Shown: positions 8,313 to 17,529 of the stretch, piece after piece
Layout of the letters: every line of letters starts with the position of its first letter
Numbering within the stretch: position 1 is the first letter of the stretch
DNA from: Mucilaginibacter mali
Lineage (GTDB): Bacteria; Bacteroidota; Bacteroidia; Sphingobacteriales; Sphingobacteriaceae
Direction of reading: 5' to 3'
Assembly (NCBI RefSeq): GCF_013283875.1
Contig: NZ_CP054139.1
Location: 2,170,001-2,234,000, forward strand
Length of the DNA stretch: 64,000 bases
Notes under the pieces: generated by a model
Told to the model about the DNA's origin: nothing
Database searches by the model: none
The model's input: only the letters and a program-made list of their open reading frames with translations
Made by a program: the position numbers and the translations under genes

Positions 8313-9812
8313 ATGAACAAGGTCTTGCTTTTTAACCCCCGCAGTGCCAACAACAAATACCGCATACCCAATTCTATATTAAACATCGCTGCATCGGTAG
8401 ATGGAAAGTATGATTGGGTGATTGTTGATGGTAACTGCGAACACGATCCTTTAGCTAAAATATTATCCTACCTTGATACGGGCGAATTCCGCTATCTCGG
8501 CTTTTCGGTAATGCCCGGACCACAGTTGCGCCAGGCTATCCCCATATCTAAAGCAATTAAAGAAAAGCATCCCAACACTACCATGGTATGGGGCGGCTAT
8601 TTTCCGTCGAATCACGCTAAGGTAGTGCTCGATTCTGGTTACGTAGACTTCATTATTAATGGCCCCGGCGATAACGCGTTCCCTAACCTATTGGATGCGC
8701 TGGAGCAGTTTAAACCATACGAGTTCATCAAAAACCTGATCTACAAAGCCGATGGCAAGATCACCAAAACTATTAAAGAAGACCTGATCGACCAGGACAG
8801 CCTGCCATCTTTACCTTACGATAAGCTGAATAGTTTTTACCCGATCCCCAAGTTTTTGGGCAAAACCTATTTAGGCGAGAAAACTTTAGCTTATCACTCC
8901 AGTATCGGTTGCCCGTTCACCTGTTCTTTTTGTGCGGTAGTACCCATTTACGAAGCACGGTGGAAAGCCAAATCGGCCCAATCGGTTTATAACGATGTAA
9001 AGTATATTAAAGACAAATGGGGTGCCGATGCGATAGAGTTTCACGACAATAACTTCTTTGTATCCGAAAAGCGAGCAGTTGATTTCGCCAGATTGATCAC
9101 TCCCGAAAAAATGACCTGGTGGGGCATGGCCCGTATTGATACGATGGATAAATTTAAGGATTCATCGCTGGCGGCAATTCGTGAATCGGGCTGCAAGATG
9201 ATCTTTTTCGGGGCCGAAAGTGGCAACAACGCCGTGTTGGAACAAATGGATAAAGGCGGTACCCAAACGGGTGAGCAGATCATTCGTTTTGCAGAGCGAA
9301 TGAAGAAATTTGATATCGTTCCCGAATATTCGTTTGTATTAGGTACCCCTGCACCAACACAAGAACAGGTTGAAGCACAGATAGATTTCGAGATCGACTT
9401 TATTAAAAAGGTGAAGCAGGTAAACCCAATGACCGAGATCATCATTTACACCTATAGCCCGGTACCAACCGAGGGTTCTACGATGTATGAAGAGGTAAAA
9501 GCCGCGGGCTTCGCCTTTCCGCAAACATTAGAGGATTGGATCAGCCCGGCGTGGGAAAGCTTCGATCTTCGCAAGAACCCGCTAACCCCATGGTTAACGC
9601 CGGAAATGATAAACAAGATCCGAAACTTTGAAACGGTGTTGAACGGATTGTATCCAACAGTTACCGATATCCGCCTGAATAGCCTGAAACGCAGGGCCAT
9701 CAAACTGGTAGCCGGCTTACGCTACAAAATAGATCTGTACAAATATCCGTACGAAATAAAACTACTGCAAAAGGTATGGCGATACCGGCAACCTGAAATT
9801 CAAGGATTTTAA
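8313..9812 (+). CDS. B12-binding-domain radical SAM protein
   Basis: 499 residues. The N-terminal ~150 residues form an alpha/beta region like the cobalamin-binding domain of BchE/HpnJ-type enzymes (LFNPRS start, then a VMPGPQ stretch and WGGYFPS). The radical SAM cluster motif CX3CX2C is C200-C204-C207 (CPFTCSFC), and GAESGNN (~300) matches the SAM-binding GxE-type strand. Such enzymes do radical methylations, ring changes or cyclisations. First gene of the plus-strand unit, 8 bp before the next radical SAM gene. Substrate unknown; lipid carrier or sugar modification is inferred. Confidence 0.88.
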   Translation: MNKVLLFNPRSANNKYRIPNSILNIAASVDGKYDWVIVDGNCEHDPLAKILSYLDTGEFRYLGFSVMPGPQLRQAIPISKAIKEKHPNTTMVWGGYFPSNHAKVVLDSGYVDFIINGPGDNAFPNLLDALEQFKPYEFIKNLIYKADGKITKTIKEDLIDQDSLPSLPYDKLNSFYPIPKFLGKTYLGEKTLAYHSSIGCPFTCSFCAVVPIYEARWKAKSAQSVYNDVKYIKDKWGADAIEFHDNNFFVSEKRAVDFARLITPEKMTWWGMARIDTMDKFKDSSLAAIRESGCKMIFFGAESGNNAVLEQMDKGGTQTGEQIIRFAERMKKFDIVPEYSFVLGTPAPTQEQVEAQIDFEIDFIKKVKQVNPMTEIIIYTYSPVPTEGSTMYEEVKAAGFAFPQTLEDWISPAWESFDLRKNPLTPWLTPEMINKIRNFETVLNGLYPTVTDIRLNSLKRRAIKLVAGLRYKIDLYKYPYEIKLLQKVWRYRQPEIQGF

Positions 9813-9820
9813 CACCTGTT

Positions 9821-10879
9821 GTGATGCAGATACCCTCATTATATCACACCTGGAAGCGTTACCGCACGCTGCAAACGCATAAGATAACTGCCTTGCCTAT
9901 TGTTATCCTGATGCCGCACAGTGCCTGCAATTGCCGATGCGTAATGTGCGATATATGGAAAGATAACCGCAACCTGAAGCAGTTGACTGAAGACGATATT
10001 AAGGGTCTGTTAGGATCGTTACAGGAACTGGATACGCGGCAGGTGCTCATGTCGGGCGGAGAGGCGCTGCTAAATCCCAACTTTTTTGCCCTTTGCAATA
10101 TCTTAAAGAAACAGGGTATTAAGGTAACGCTGCTTTCCACTGGTTTATCCTTAGAGCGAAATACAGTAAACCTGCTGAACCTGGTTGACGATCTGATTGT
10201 ATCGCTGGATGGTGATGAAGCGATGCACGACGCGATACGTGGTATACCACAAGCCTTCAGTAGGTTAAGAGGTGGGGTAATGCATCTTAAATCCATCCGG
10301 CCAAAATATCGTATTACGGCACGGACTGTTATTCACCGAATCAATTTCAGAAACTGGCTGTCGATTATCAGGGATGCCAAAGCGATGGGTTTGGATCAGA
10401 TCAGTTTTTTACCTGCCGATGTAAGCAGTCATGCCTTCAACCGACAAACTGCCTGGAACGAACCAAAGCAGCATGAAGTATTGCTGAGCGAAGCGGACCT
10501 GCCCGAATTACAGGCGGTGATCAACCAATTATTAATTGAACATAAAGATGATTTCAGGAACGGTTTTATCGCCGAATCGCCACTGAAGATACAAGCCATA
10601 TATGATTACTATGCAGCATATTATGAATTAAATCCGTTTCCATATAAAAAATGCAACGCGCCCTGGGTGTCAACCGTTGTGGAGGCGGATGGCAGTGTGC
10701 GGCCCTGCTTTTTTTTAGATACTATTGGCAATATCCACCAGGATAATTTAACCGATATTTTAAACAGTGAACAGGCCATTAACTTCAGGAAGGGTTTGGA
10801 TATGGGTAAAAATCCCACCTGCGTTAAATGCGTCTGCTCGTTAAATCTACCGCCCCGGATGAACCCCGCGGCTAACTAA
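9821..10879 (+). CDS. Radical SAM protein with C-terminal SPASM/twitch-like region
   Basis: 352 residues. The motif CX3CX2C is C36-C40-C43 (within CNCRCVMC); an MSGGEALLN segment (~86) is the SAM-contacting GGE strand. The C-terminal third has cysteines in CNAPW, RPCFF and CVKCVC, with the EADGSVRPC pattern typical of SPASM/twitch auxiliary cluster domains. The family includes peptide maturases and sugar-modifying dehydrogenases or epimerases. It lies between two B12-type radical SAM genes, spaced by 8 and 6 bp. No precursor peptide gene is visible nearby, which favours a sugar or lipid substrate over a RiPP, though this is inference. Confidence 0.87.
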   Translation: MMQIPSLYHTWKRYRTLQTHKITALPIVILMPHSACNCRCVMCDIWKDNRNLKQLTEDDIKGLLGSLQELDTRQVLMSGGEALLNPNFFALCNILKKQGIKVTLLSTGLSLERNTVNLLNLVDDLIVSLDGDEAMHDAIRGIPQAFSRLRGGVMHLKSIRPKYRITARTVIHRINFRNWLSIIRDAKAMGLDQISFLPADVSSHAFNRQTAWNEPKQHEVLLSEADLPELQAVINQLLIEHKDDFRNGFIAESPLKIQAIYDYYAAYYELNPFPYKKCNAPWVSTVVEADGSVRPCFFLDTIGNIHQDNLTDILNSEQAINFRKGLDMGKNPTCVKCVCSLNLPPRMNPAAN

Positions 10880-10885
10880 CATAAA

Positions 10886-12358
10886 TTGGAATACCGAAGC
10901 AACATATTATTCTGCCACTCGTACTTTATGCGGTTCGACCCGAAGCAATGGGCTATCGGCAAGCCGTACCCGCCTTTAGGCACCATACAGGCTGCCGCAC
11001 TGATGCGGCAGCAAGGCTATGAGGTGGCGCTGTTCGATACGATGTTTTCCACAGATGCCGATGAGGTTATTGAAATATTGGATGAGCAACAGCCCCGGTT
11101 TTTCGTGGTGTATGATGACGGCTTCAACTACCTCACCAAAATGTGCCTTACCAATATGCGCGAGGCTGCATTTAAAATGTGCCAACTGGCAAAGGAGCGA
11201 GGCTGTACGGTTATTGTTTCCAGTTCGGATAGCACCGACCGTTACCGGGAGTATTTGGAACAGGGTGCTGATTTTGTCATTATTGGCGAAGCTGAGCAAA
11301 CATTGCTGGAGTTAGTTGATACAATCACTTCAAATCAATCAAATCTATACGACATAATCGGCATTGCTTATTTAGTGGATGGCAAGCCGGTTAAAACCCA
11401 CCCGCGGCCAGTTATGAAGGATTTGGATAGCCTGCCTTTACCAGCCTGGGATTTAATTGATATGGAACAATACCGGCAAATCTGGATGAACAGTACCGGT
11501 TATTTTTCATTAAATATGGGCACCACGCGTGGTTGTCCGTTTAAGTGCAACTGGTGCGCTAAACCCATTTACGGTAGTCGATATAATTCGCGCGGGGTGG
11601 AGCATGTGATAGCTGAACTGAAACTACTAATAAATGATTATAGTGCCGAACACATTTGGTTTTGCGATGATATCTTCGGTCTGAAGCCCGGTTGGGTGCC
11701 TGAATTTGCCGAACGGGTAAAACAGGAGGGTTTGAGGTTCAGGTTTAAGATCCAATCGCGTGCCGATTTATTATTACAGGAGGAGCAAATTACAGCATTG
11801 GCCGCAGCCGGTTGCGAAAACGTTTGGATAGGGGCTGAAAGCGGCTCGCAAAAAGTGTTGGACGCCATGGATAAGGGTACCACCATCGCACAGATCCATG
11901 AATCGACCCAATTGATGAAGAAGCACGGTATCAAGCCGTCATTCTTTATCCAGTTTGGATATCCGGGCGAAACTAAAGATGATATCGCCCTGACCATAGC
12001 CATGATCAACGAGTTACTGCCGTTCGAGATCGGTATCTCCGTATCTTATCCATTACCCGGTACCCAGTTTTACGAACGTGTAAAAGCCGATCTGAAAGCC
12101 AAAACCAACTGGACTGATTCAGACGAGATGGCACTGATGTTCAGCAATACCTTTTCGCCATCGTACTATAAACAATTGCACCGCTATGTGCATAGCAATT
12201 ATCATCAGCATTTAGCTAAGAACAGCTTCGCACAAATAATGGCTAAGCCGCTTAAAGCTGATCTCAAACGGATAAAGAAAGCACTGTCTATTCTCTATTA
12301 CACACCGGTTACCTTAATAGAGGGCTACCGTCTTAAGCAAACTGAAAAGGCATGGTAG
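10886..12358 (+). CDS. B12-binding-domain radical SAM protein
   Basis: 490 residues beginning with a TTG codon at 10886, 6 bp after the previous stop; no nearby ATG gives the conserved N-terminus. Residues ~25-135 look like a B12-binding domain (PPLGTIQAAALMRQQGYEV, FFVVYDDG). The radical SAM motif is C217-C221-C224 (GCPFKCNWC), followed by WIGAESGSQ (~313) and a FFIQFGYPGE strand, the layout of BchE/HpnJ-like proteins. It overlaps the following methyltransferase by 7 bp. Function inferred as radical methylation or rearrangement of a glycan or lipid precursor; not provable from sequence. Confidence 0.88.
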   Translation: MEYRSNILFCHSYFMRFDPKQWAIGKPYPPLGTIQAAALMRQQGYEVALFDTMFSTDADEVIEILDEQQPRFFVVYDDGFNYLTKMCLTNMREAAFKMCQLAKERGCTVIVSSSDSTDRYREYLEQGADFVIIGEAEQTLLELVDTITSNQSNLYDIIGIAYLVDGKPVKTHPRPVMKDLDSLPLPAWDLIDMEQYRQIWMNSTGYFSLNMGTTRGCPFKCNWCAKPIYGSRYNSRGVEHVIAELKLLINDYSAEHIWFCDDIFGLKPGWVPEFAERVKQEGLRFRFKIQSRADLLLQEEQITALAAAGCENVWIGAESGSQKVLDAMDKGTTIAQIHESTQLMKKHGIKPSFFIQFGYPGETKDDIALTIAMINELLPFEIGISVSYPLPGTQFYERVKADLKAKTNWTDSDEMALMFSNTFSPSYYKQLHRYVHSNYHQHLAKNSFAQIMAKPLKADLKRIKKALSILYYTPVTLIEGYRLKQTEKAW

Positions 12359-13170
12359 GCGATCAACTTACATCCGAAGAACTGGCCGGCGATGCCTTCA
12401 ACAGGCAGTCGGTTATTTTTGATACGCTGTACGGTGCCAATACTATTATTAGTTATAAGCGCGGCCGTGTACGACAGCATATAGCAGCCTATTTAAAGCC
12501 CAACAGTTATATTCTTGAATTAAACAGCGGCACAGGTGAAGACGCTATGTTTTTTGCCACACAAGGCCATACGGTACACGCCACCGATATTTCCACCGGC
12601 ATGCAGGAGGTGTTACAACAAAAGGTAAATAGTGCTGGCTTAAATACGCAGATAAGTAATGAGTTATGCTCATTCACTAATCTCGTTAATCTGGAAAGTA
12701 AAGGACCTTACGATGCTATTTTCTCAAACTTTGGTGGCTTGAATTGCACCGGGGAGTTAGATAAGGTGTTATCTTCCTTGTCGCCTTTGCTGAAATCAGG
12801 AGGCACGGTTACGATGGTTATCATCCCAAGCTTCTGCTTGTGGGAAACATTGCTGGCATTTAAAGGTAAATTCCGCACGGCTACCCGGCGCTTTTTTAGT
12901 CGCAACGGCCGTATCGCACATATCGAAGGGCAGTATTTTAAATGCTTTTATTATAGCCCGCAGTATGTGATCAATCAAACCAAAGCAGATTTTGTGCATC
13001 TCAATACTGAAGGATTGTGCACCATTGTGCCACCATCGTACATTGAAGGGTTTGCAGAAAAACATCCTAAAAAATATCAATGGTTAAAAAAGTGGGAGGG
13101 CAGGTTAAAAGGCACCTGGCCCTGGAAACATATCGGCGATTACTTCATCATCACCCTGCAAAAGCGATAG
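12352..13170 (+). CDS. Class I SAM-dependent methyltransferase
   Basis: 272 residues. Motif I reads ILELNSGTGEDAMFFA (~residues 50-65; Asn-Ser in place of the more common Gly-Cys), then VHATDIS for motif II and YDAIFSNFGGLNC for motif IV. It is the last gene of the radical SAM unit, overlapping the previous gene by 7 bp, and ends 3 bp before the convergent nucleotidyltransferase-like gene. Likely methylates a product of the neighbouring enzymes (inference). Confidence 0.87.
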   Translation: MVGDQLTSEELAGDAFNRQSVIFDTLYGANTIISYKRGRVRQHIAAYLKPNSYILELNSGTGEDAMFFATQGHTVHATDISTGMQEVLQQKVNSAGLNTQISNELCSFTNLVNLESKGPYDAIFSNFGGLNCTGELDKVLSSLSPLLKSGGTVTMVIIPSFCLWETLLAFKGKFRTATRRFFSRNGRIAHIEGQYFKCFYYSPQYVINQTKADFVHLNTEGLCTIVPPSYIEGFAEKHPKKYQWLKKWEGRLKGTWPWKHIGDYFIITLQKR

Positions 13171-13173
13171 GTT

Positions 13174-14127
13174 TTAATATACCATGCTACTCTCCCTGCT
13201 TTGGAAGAGGCGGGCCACTTTCTCGTGGTAACGATTCATTAGTTTATCCTGAAACTCTACCGGATCGGGTTTGGCACAATGCTGGCCGGCGCTCATACTG
13301 AGTATTACGCCGTGCATGTTCAGGCGTTTTTCAACGGTTTTTTTGCCCCAGCGTTTACAGGTGATCTTCATTAAGATCTTATCTATTATACTACCCAATT
13401 TATTATTAAGCAACACTTCAATAAATGCTTTTAATAAATTGTTTTTTAATGACTTAGCCGATGATAAACGCAGGTAATTATTGGGCAGATAATCTTGTGT
13501 CCAACTGTTGGCGGCAAAAAACCGCTCGAACTGGGTATCGCCTTGCAGTGGTACCAGGGTAACTACTTCGGTCGCGGTATAAATGTTTTTTTCTTTTATC
13601 TGCAGTTCGGCTTCATCCACATAATAATTCATGCAGAAATAATGTTGCTTATTCACAAGGAATGTCAACTTTTTAAAGGTATGCATAATAGTGCGGGCTA
13701 TCCACAGGCGATTTTTTGCGGTAATGATGAACAGGTCAATATCCGAATCGTCATCGGCATAATTTTTTGAGAGAGAACCCGAAACGGCAATGCCTCTTAC
13801 ATAAGGGAAACAGATAAGTAACTCGCTTACCTTACGGGCAGTTCCCAACAGTTCGGCAGCTTTCCGGTTACCTTCTACACGGCGCCTGATCAGCGAGGTA
13901 TCATTCTTTAAACTATAAAAAGTGCCAAAATTAAAGATCGACTGACTGGCTATCATGTAACGCAGGGCAACATCCAAATCCTGCTGTGTATGCTTTTGCT
14001 GCAGGAACAAAAATATTTCACCACGCGTTAAAGGATAATTAAACATATCGAAATACGCGAGGGTAGCTAAAATATTTTTGTTGATGCCAGTCAAGGTGTC
14101 AGGATATTTAATATTTGATAATGACAT
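13174..14127 (-). CDS. Nucleotidyltransferase-fold (Pol beta-like) protein
   Basis: About 317 residues from ATG at 14127; an upstream in-frame TTG at 14136 adds only three residues and I prefer the ATG. The minimal nucleotidyltransferase motif is GIAVSGSLSKNYADDDSDIDLFIIT (~residues 113-137, GS then DxD with flanking acidic residues), the pattern of the NTP_transf_2/MNT superfamily. The N-terminus has a winged-helix-like stretch (LTRGEIFLFLQ). Such domains transfer nucleotides to proteins, antibiotics or RNA, or regulate enzymes. It is a single-gene unit with its own ECF-like promoter. Role in the glycan locus unknown. Confidence 0.8.
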   Translation of the reverse strand: MSLSNIKYPDTLTGINKNILATLAYFDMFNYPLTRGEIFLFLQQKHTQQDLDVALRYMIASQSIFNFGTFYSLKNDTSLIRRRVEGNRKAAELLGTARKVSELLICFPYVRGIAVSGSLSKNYADDDSDIDLFIITAKNRLWIARTIMHTFKKLTFLVNKQHYFCMNYYVDEAELQIKEKNIYTATEVVTLVPLQGDTQFERFFAANSWTQDYLPNNYLRLSSAKSLKNNLLKAFIEVLLNNKLGSIIDKILMKITCKRWGKKTVEKRLNMHGVILSMSAGQHCAKPDPVEFQDKLMNRYHEKVARLFQSRESSMVY

Positions 14128-14162
14128 TCTTAGCAACGCTTTTATAACCTGTTTGCTACTAT

Positions 14163-14192
14163 AATGACGTAGCGGATACAGCTTTGGTTGCC
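14163..14192 (-). promoter_or_regulatory. ECF-type promoter motif, nucleotidyltransferase-like gene
   Basis: Minus strand: GGCAACC, 16-nt spacer, CGTCATT. It fits into the short gap between this gene and the end of the next minus-strand gene, so the 13174-14127 gene has its own start despite lying directly downstream of another same-strand gene. Confidence 0.75.
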
Positions 14193-14208
14193 CTTATTAC
14201 AGAATTAT

Positions 14209-15471
14209 TTATGTAAATAAATAGTTACTTTTCGCGGCCTTTTTTATTCCACCAAAAACAAAGAATGAAAGAAAAAAACTATAGAAATAAACCCCTTTTT
14301 CAGCGTTAAGCAGACTCTCTGATAGCGATACGGTAATGATGAGCAAGGTGAATACAAAAAATAGCATATCGCGCCGCCACAGTGCTGTTCTTACCGCGTA
14401 AAACAGTGTGGCTAAGTAAATTAACAAACCAACCATTCCACTGGTTAACAAGAAAGTAAGATATTGGTTATGCGCATTAAGCCGGTTAAGGTAGGCGATG
14501 TATAGTTTATCGTGAAAGTACTTATCGCCCAAAATACTCAGTTCAGAACCGGCGCCATAACCAAATACCGGTCTTTTTTTTACCAGTTGAATGGCAGCTT
14601 CCCAGCGTACCAGGCGGGGTTCTACACTTTCGTTGGTAACCGGCTTTGAAAGATCGTTTGCCAGATCGGTCACAAAACGTTCTTTAAAACCGTTAACGCT
14701 AACCGAAGAGGCAATCACAATTAGCGATAGCACGGCAGCGGCCGCAATAAAGCGCAGGCGCTTTGCCACCGGCACCATAAAATAAGGAATTACCACGTTG
14801 ATACCGATCAGCACAACTACCAGTACCGCTTTTGATCCTAATTGCACAATCCCGGCAAAAAGTAAAATAACGGCAATATATAAACCAGTTTTAAGGTATA
14901 CGCTTCGTGGCTCAAATAAGCGGGTAAGCAGGTAAAATAAGGCCAGGGCAATTTGCAGCGACAAGAAAGTAGCGTGCATATTAATTGGCCCGCTGAATTT
15001 ATGATTGATAAACAAATTGGAAATGATGGCACGAACCGGGAGATGGAAGTAATGAATGACATAAAAAGCACGCACGTACAAGCCGGCTATTACCAGTACA
15101 CAAACCAGCGCAAACAGCGTCAGCAGCTTATCCCGATACTTATTGATATTGAGCGTTGTGAGCGCAAAAAATACCGGGAATAATAAGATCACCAGTTGGC
15201 GGGTAATATCCACTCCCGCCGTGGCTGGGTATTTGCTATAAAGGGCGCTGCTGAGGGTAATAAAAAACACGGCCTGTAGTAGCAACGTCCGAGGTGTAAA
15301 CAAGGCTTTTAAGCGCGTTTTATCTAAATGAATAAGCGTATGCAGCGCAAAGCTGATGAAGGCAGCGTGGCTAAAAAACTGGTCGAAGGGGAGCGTGGCC
15401 AGCATCAGCATAATATGGTAATAACTGATACGGTTTGCCGTAGTATCATCAATTAAAAACAATGCTTTCAT
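14209..15471 (-). CDS. O-antigen ligase/polymerase family membrane protein (Wzy_C-like)
   Basis: 420 residues, mostly hydrophobic, with about ten to twelve predicted membrane helices. Near the C-terminal third is NRLNAHNQYLTFLLTSGMVG (~residues 325-345), matching the conserved periplasmic HNxYL..G segment of WaaL/Wzy-type proteins that ligate or polymerise lipid-linked glycans. It overlaps the upstream glycosyltransferase by 23 bp and is the last gene of the unit starting at 19183. Whether it is the ligase or the polymerase cannot be told; a second member of this class lies in the same unit. Confidence 0.85.
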   Translation of the reverse strand: MKALFLIDDTTANRISYYHIMLMLATLPFDQFFSHAAFISFALHTLIHLDKTRLKALFTPRTLLLQAVFFITLSSALYSKYPATAGVDITRQLVILLFPVFFALTTLNINKYRDKLLTLFALVCVLVIAGLYVRAFYVIHYFHLPVRAIISNLFINHKFSGPINMHATFLSLQIALALFYLLTRLFEPRSVYLKTGLYIAVILLFAGIVQLGSKAVLVVVLIGINVVIPYFMVPVAKRLRFIAAAAVLSLIVIASSVSVNGFKERFVTDLANDLSKPVTNESVEPRLVRWEAAIQLVKKRPVFGYGAGSELSILGDKYFHDKLYIAYLNRLNAHNQYLTFLLTSGMVGLLIYLATLFYAVRTALWRRDMLFFVFTLLIITVSLSESLLNAEKGVYFYSFFLSFFVFGGIKKAAKSNYLFT

Positions 15472-16567
15472 GTAATAAAATGCTTTGCTTTAATTGATGG
15501 GATAGTACCAGTTGATAGGCTTTCAGTGTTTCGGCAGCGGTTTTTTGCCAGGTGTAGTTGTTGGCTATTTTATGATATAAAGTGAGATCATATTCTGCCA
15601 CGCCGGCCTTTTCAACGGCCTGTAAAATACTTTCAGGTGATTCCGGGTCGCAATAAAAAGCATAGTTTTCAAAGTAACTGCGGGTATCGCCCTTATCGGT
15701 TATTACAATATTGCACCCCATGGCAGCAGCTTCCAGCGTACTGAGTCCGGTAGTTTCGAACCAGCTGGGTAAGATATGCACCTTGGCTTTTTGGTAATGT
15801 TCAACCAGTTCATCCAACGGTAAATAGTCTATAAAAGTGATATTATCGGCGGCTAATTCCCGGCAGGCTTTATAATAATCAGGCTGATTGGGTGCAGGTT
15901 TGCCTACTAAAACTACTTTAAAGCGCGTATTGTTAAGTGCTTTTATTAAGTTCAACTGGTTTTTGTTGCCTTCTATACGAGCCACGCATAAAACCGTATC
16001 AGGTTCCTTAGATGTGTGCTTGTTCCGGAAAATATCCAATTCCACGCCATTGGGTATTACCCGGTAATCTCCCGTTTTACCGTACCGGCTAACTAATCTA
16101 TCGTACTCAGATGCTGAGTTTGGCAGCAGCATTGCCGCGCCATCCAGTAACTCCCTGATGCTTCGGCGCTGTCCCTTCCATATAAATTGCAGGCTGGCTA
16201 AATGATCCTTACCTAATATGCAACGGGCCATGGTTTTGATATATTCTACAGCATCGGCCGAAAAGAACCTTAGTAAGCGACCCAATCCACGGCGATGGTG
16301 CTGGTCATATTCGCTCTGGTCTAACAAAATAGTCGATATTACATATGGTTTGCCTGATGCTTTGGCATGGCGCAGCATATCGGCAGGGCGAGGGATATTG
16401 AAGAAATGCAAGAGGTCGTAATCGGCGTAAGCAATATTGGCGTTGGATAATTTAATATCCGCTTCTACACCAATCTTCCACAAGTAAGCAGCAGTTTTTT
16501 CTATCTGCACAGTGTCTCCACCACGACCGGTATATAAGGTACTTCGCGCTATCAGTGCTACTCTCAT
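15449..16567 (-). CDS. Glycosyltransferase, GT4-type
   Basis: 372 residues, GT-B fold. N-terminal GRGGDTVQIEK (~residues 14-24) is the acceptor-domain glycine loop, and the donor-domain EX7E element is ETTGLSTLE (~residues 262-270), followed by AAAMGCNIVIT. The start overlaps the stop of the upstream GT2 gene by 4 bp. It acts on the cytoplasmic face to extend the glycan repeat unit; sugar unknown. Confidence 0.9.
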   Translation of the reverse strand: MRVALIARSTLYTGRGGDTVQIEKTAAYLWKIGVEADIKLSNANIAYADYDLLHFFNIPRPADMLRHAKASGKPYVISTILLDQSEYDQHHRRGLGRLLRFFSADAVEYIKTMARCILGKDHLASLQFIWKGQRRSIRELLDGAAMLLPNSASEYDRLVSRYGKTGDYRVIPNGVELDIFRNKHTSKEPDTVLCVARIEGNKNQLNLIKALNNTRFKVVLVGKPAPNQPDYYKACRELAADNITFIDYLPLDELVEHYQKAKVHILPSWFETTGLSTLEAAAMGCNIVITDKGDTRSYFENYAFYCDPESPESILQAVEKAGVAEYDLTLYHKIANNYTWQKTAAETLKAYQLVLSHQLKQSILLHESIVFN

Positions 16568-17529
16568 ATTTTACCCGGGCTTAATTTGTGCAACCATAAA
16601 ATAAACTTCTCGGGTAGGTAACTTGCGGTATAAAGCAGGTAATTGTCCCAACGCAAAGGATGCAGCGAGATGGCTTTGGCAATATGTTCGCGCGCCAGTT
16701 CGGGCTGGTAATTGTTCACCAGGAATTTTTTACCGCACAGGGCGTAATATGATCCTTCTTTAATTTTAGGCAGATATTGCCTGCGCCCGATGGCCTGCAA
16801 CTCGTCGCCATCCGCAGCGGTAATACTGCGCTTTTTAAGCGTGCTGTATTTGATATCCCTGAATTTTTTGGTGCGCCACTTCTCATCAATGGTGATAGAT
16901 CCGGGATTTAAACGCACTTTGATCAAAGGTTGCGACAGGTTACAGGCTTTATGATCTTTCAGAATGTTTACCCAAAGAAAATGATCTTCGAAAGTATAAG
17001 CATGCTCGTTATAACCGCCACTGCCAATAATGGCATCTTTTTTATAAAAAACACTGGAGTGGATAAATGGGCAAACGGTATACTTTAGCTCCTGTATTTC
17101 CTCGTTCAAATGTGCTTCGGGGTGATGCGTAAAAATAAACCGACCGGCTACATCCATATAATCTACAGCCGAACCGATAATGCTATATTCGGGGTGGGCG
17201 GTTATAAATTCGTATTGGACACGCAGGCGATCGGGGTAGCAAATGTCGTCAGCATCAAAACGGGCAATATATGGTGCCCTTGCATGTGATAAACCTGTAT
17301 TCAGCGCGGCGGAAACACCTTTGTTTTCCTGGTTAATAAGCACAATGCGGCTATCACGACAAGCATAAGAATGGATAACGGACGCTGTATTATCGGTAGA
17401 ACCATCGTTGATTATCAATAATTCAAAATCGGTAAAGGTTTGCTTCAATACCGAAGCTATGGCTTCGCCTATGTATGGCCCCGCGTTGTAAGCAGGCATT
17501 AAAACCGTTATTTTAGGTTCAGTTTGCAT
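16564..17529 (-). CDS. Glycosyltransferase family 2
   Basis: 321 residues, GT-A fold. N-terminal ITVLMPAYN (~residues 6-14), LLIINDGSTDNT (~residues 36-47, first Asp) and the DxD motif in ARFDADDICYPDRL (~residues 93-106). The C-terminus lacks membrane helices. Inverting transferase using a nucleotide sugar. It overlaps the upstream polymerase-like gene by 11 bp and the downstream GT4 gene by 4 bp, so the unit is tightly coupled. Confidence 0.92.
   Translation of the reverse strand: MQTEPKITVLMPAYNAGPYIGEAIASVLKQTFTDFELLIINDGSTDNTASVIHSYACRDSRIVLINQENKGVSAALNTGLSHARAPYIARFDADDICYPDRLRVQYEFITAHPEYSIIGSAVDYMDVAGRFIFTHHPEAHLNEEIQELKYTVCPFIHSSVFYKKDAIIGSGGYNEHAYTFEDHFLWVNILKDHKACNLSQPLIKVRLNPGSITIDEKWRTKKFRDIKYSTLKKRSITAADGDELQAIGRRQYLPKIKEGSYYALCGKKFLVNNYQPELAREHIAKAISLHPLRWDNYLLYTASYLPEKFILWLHKLSPGKI

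Noticed and set aside
9787..9793. GGCAACC at the end of the first radical SAM gene, upstream of the second
   Set aside because: The sequence 16 nt further is TAACACC, not a CGT box, and the next gene is only 8 bp after the first, so no separate promoter is needed.
8281..13170. A RiPP biosynthesis cluster based on the SPASM-like radical SAM protein
   Set aside because: No short precursor-like ORF, peptidase or dedicated peptide exporter is visible near the gene; glycan genes surround it.
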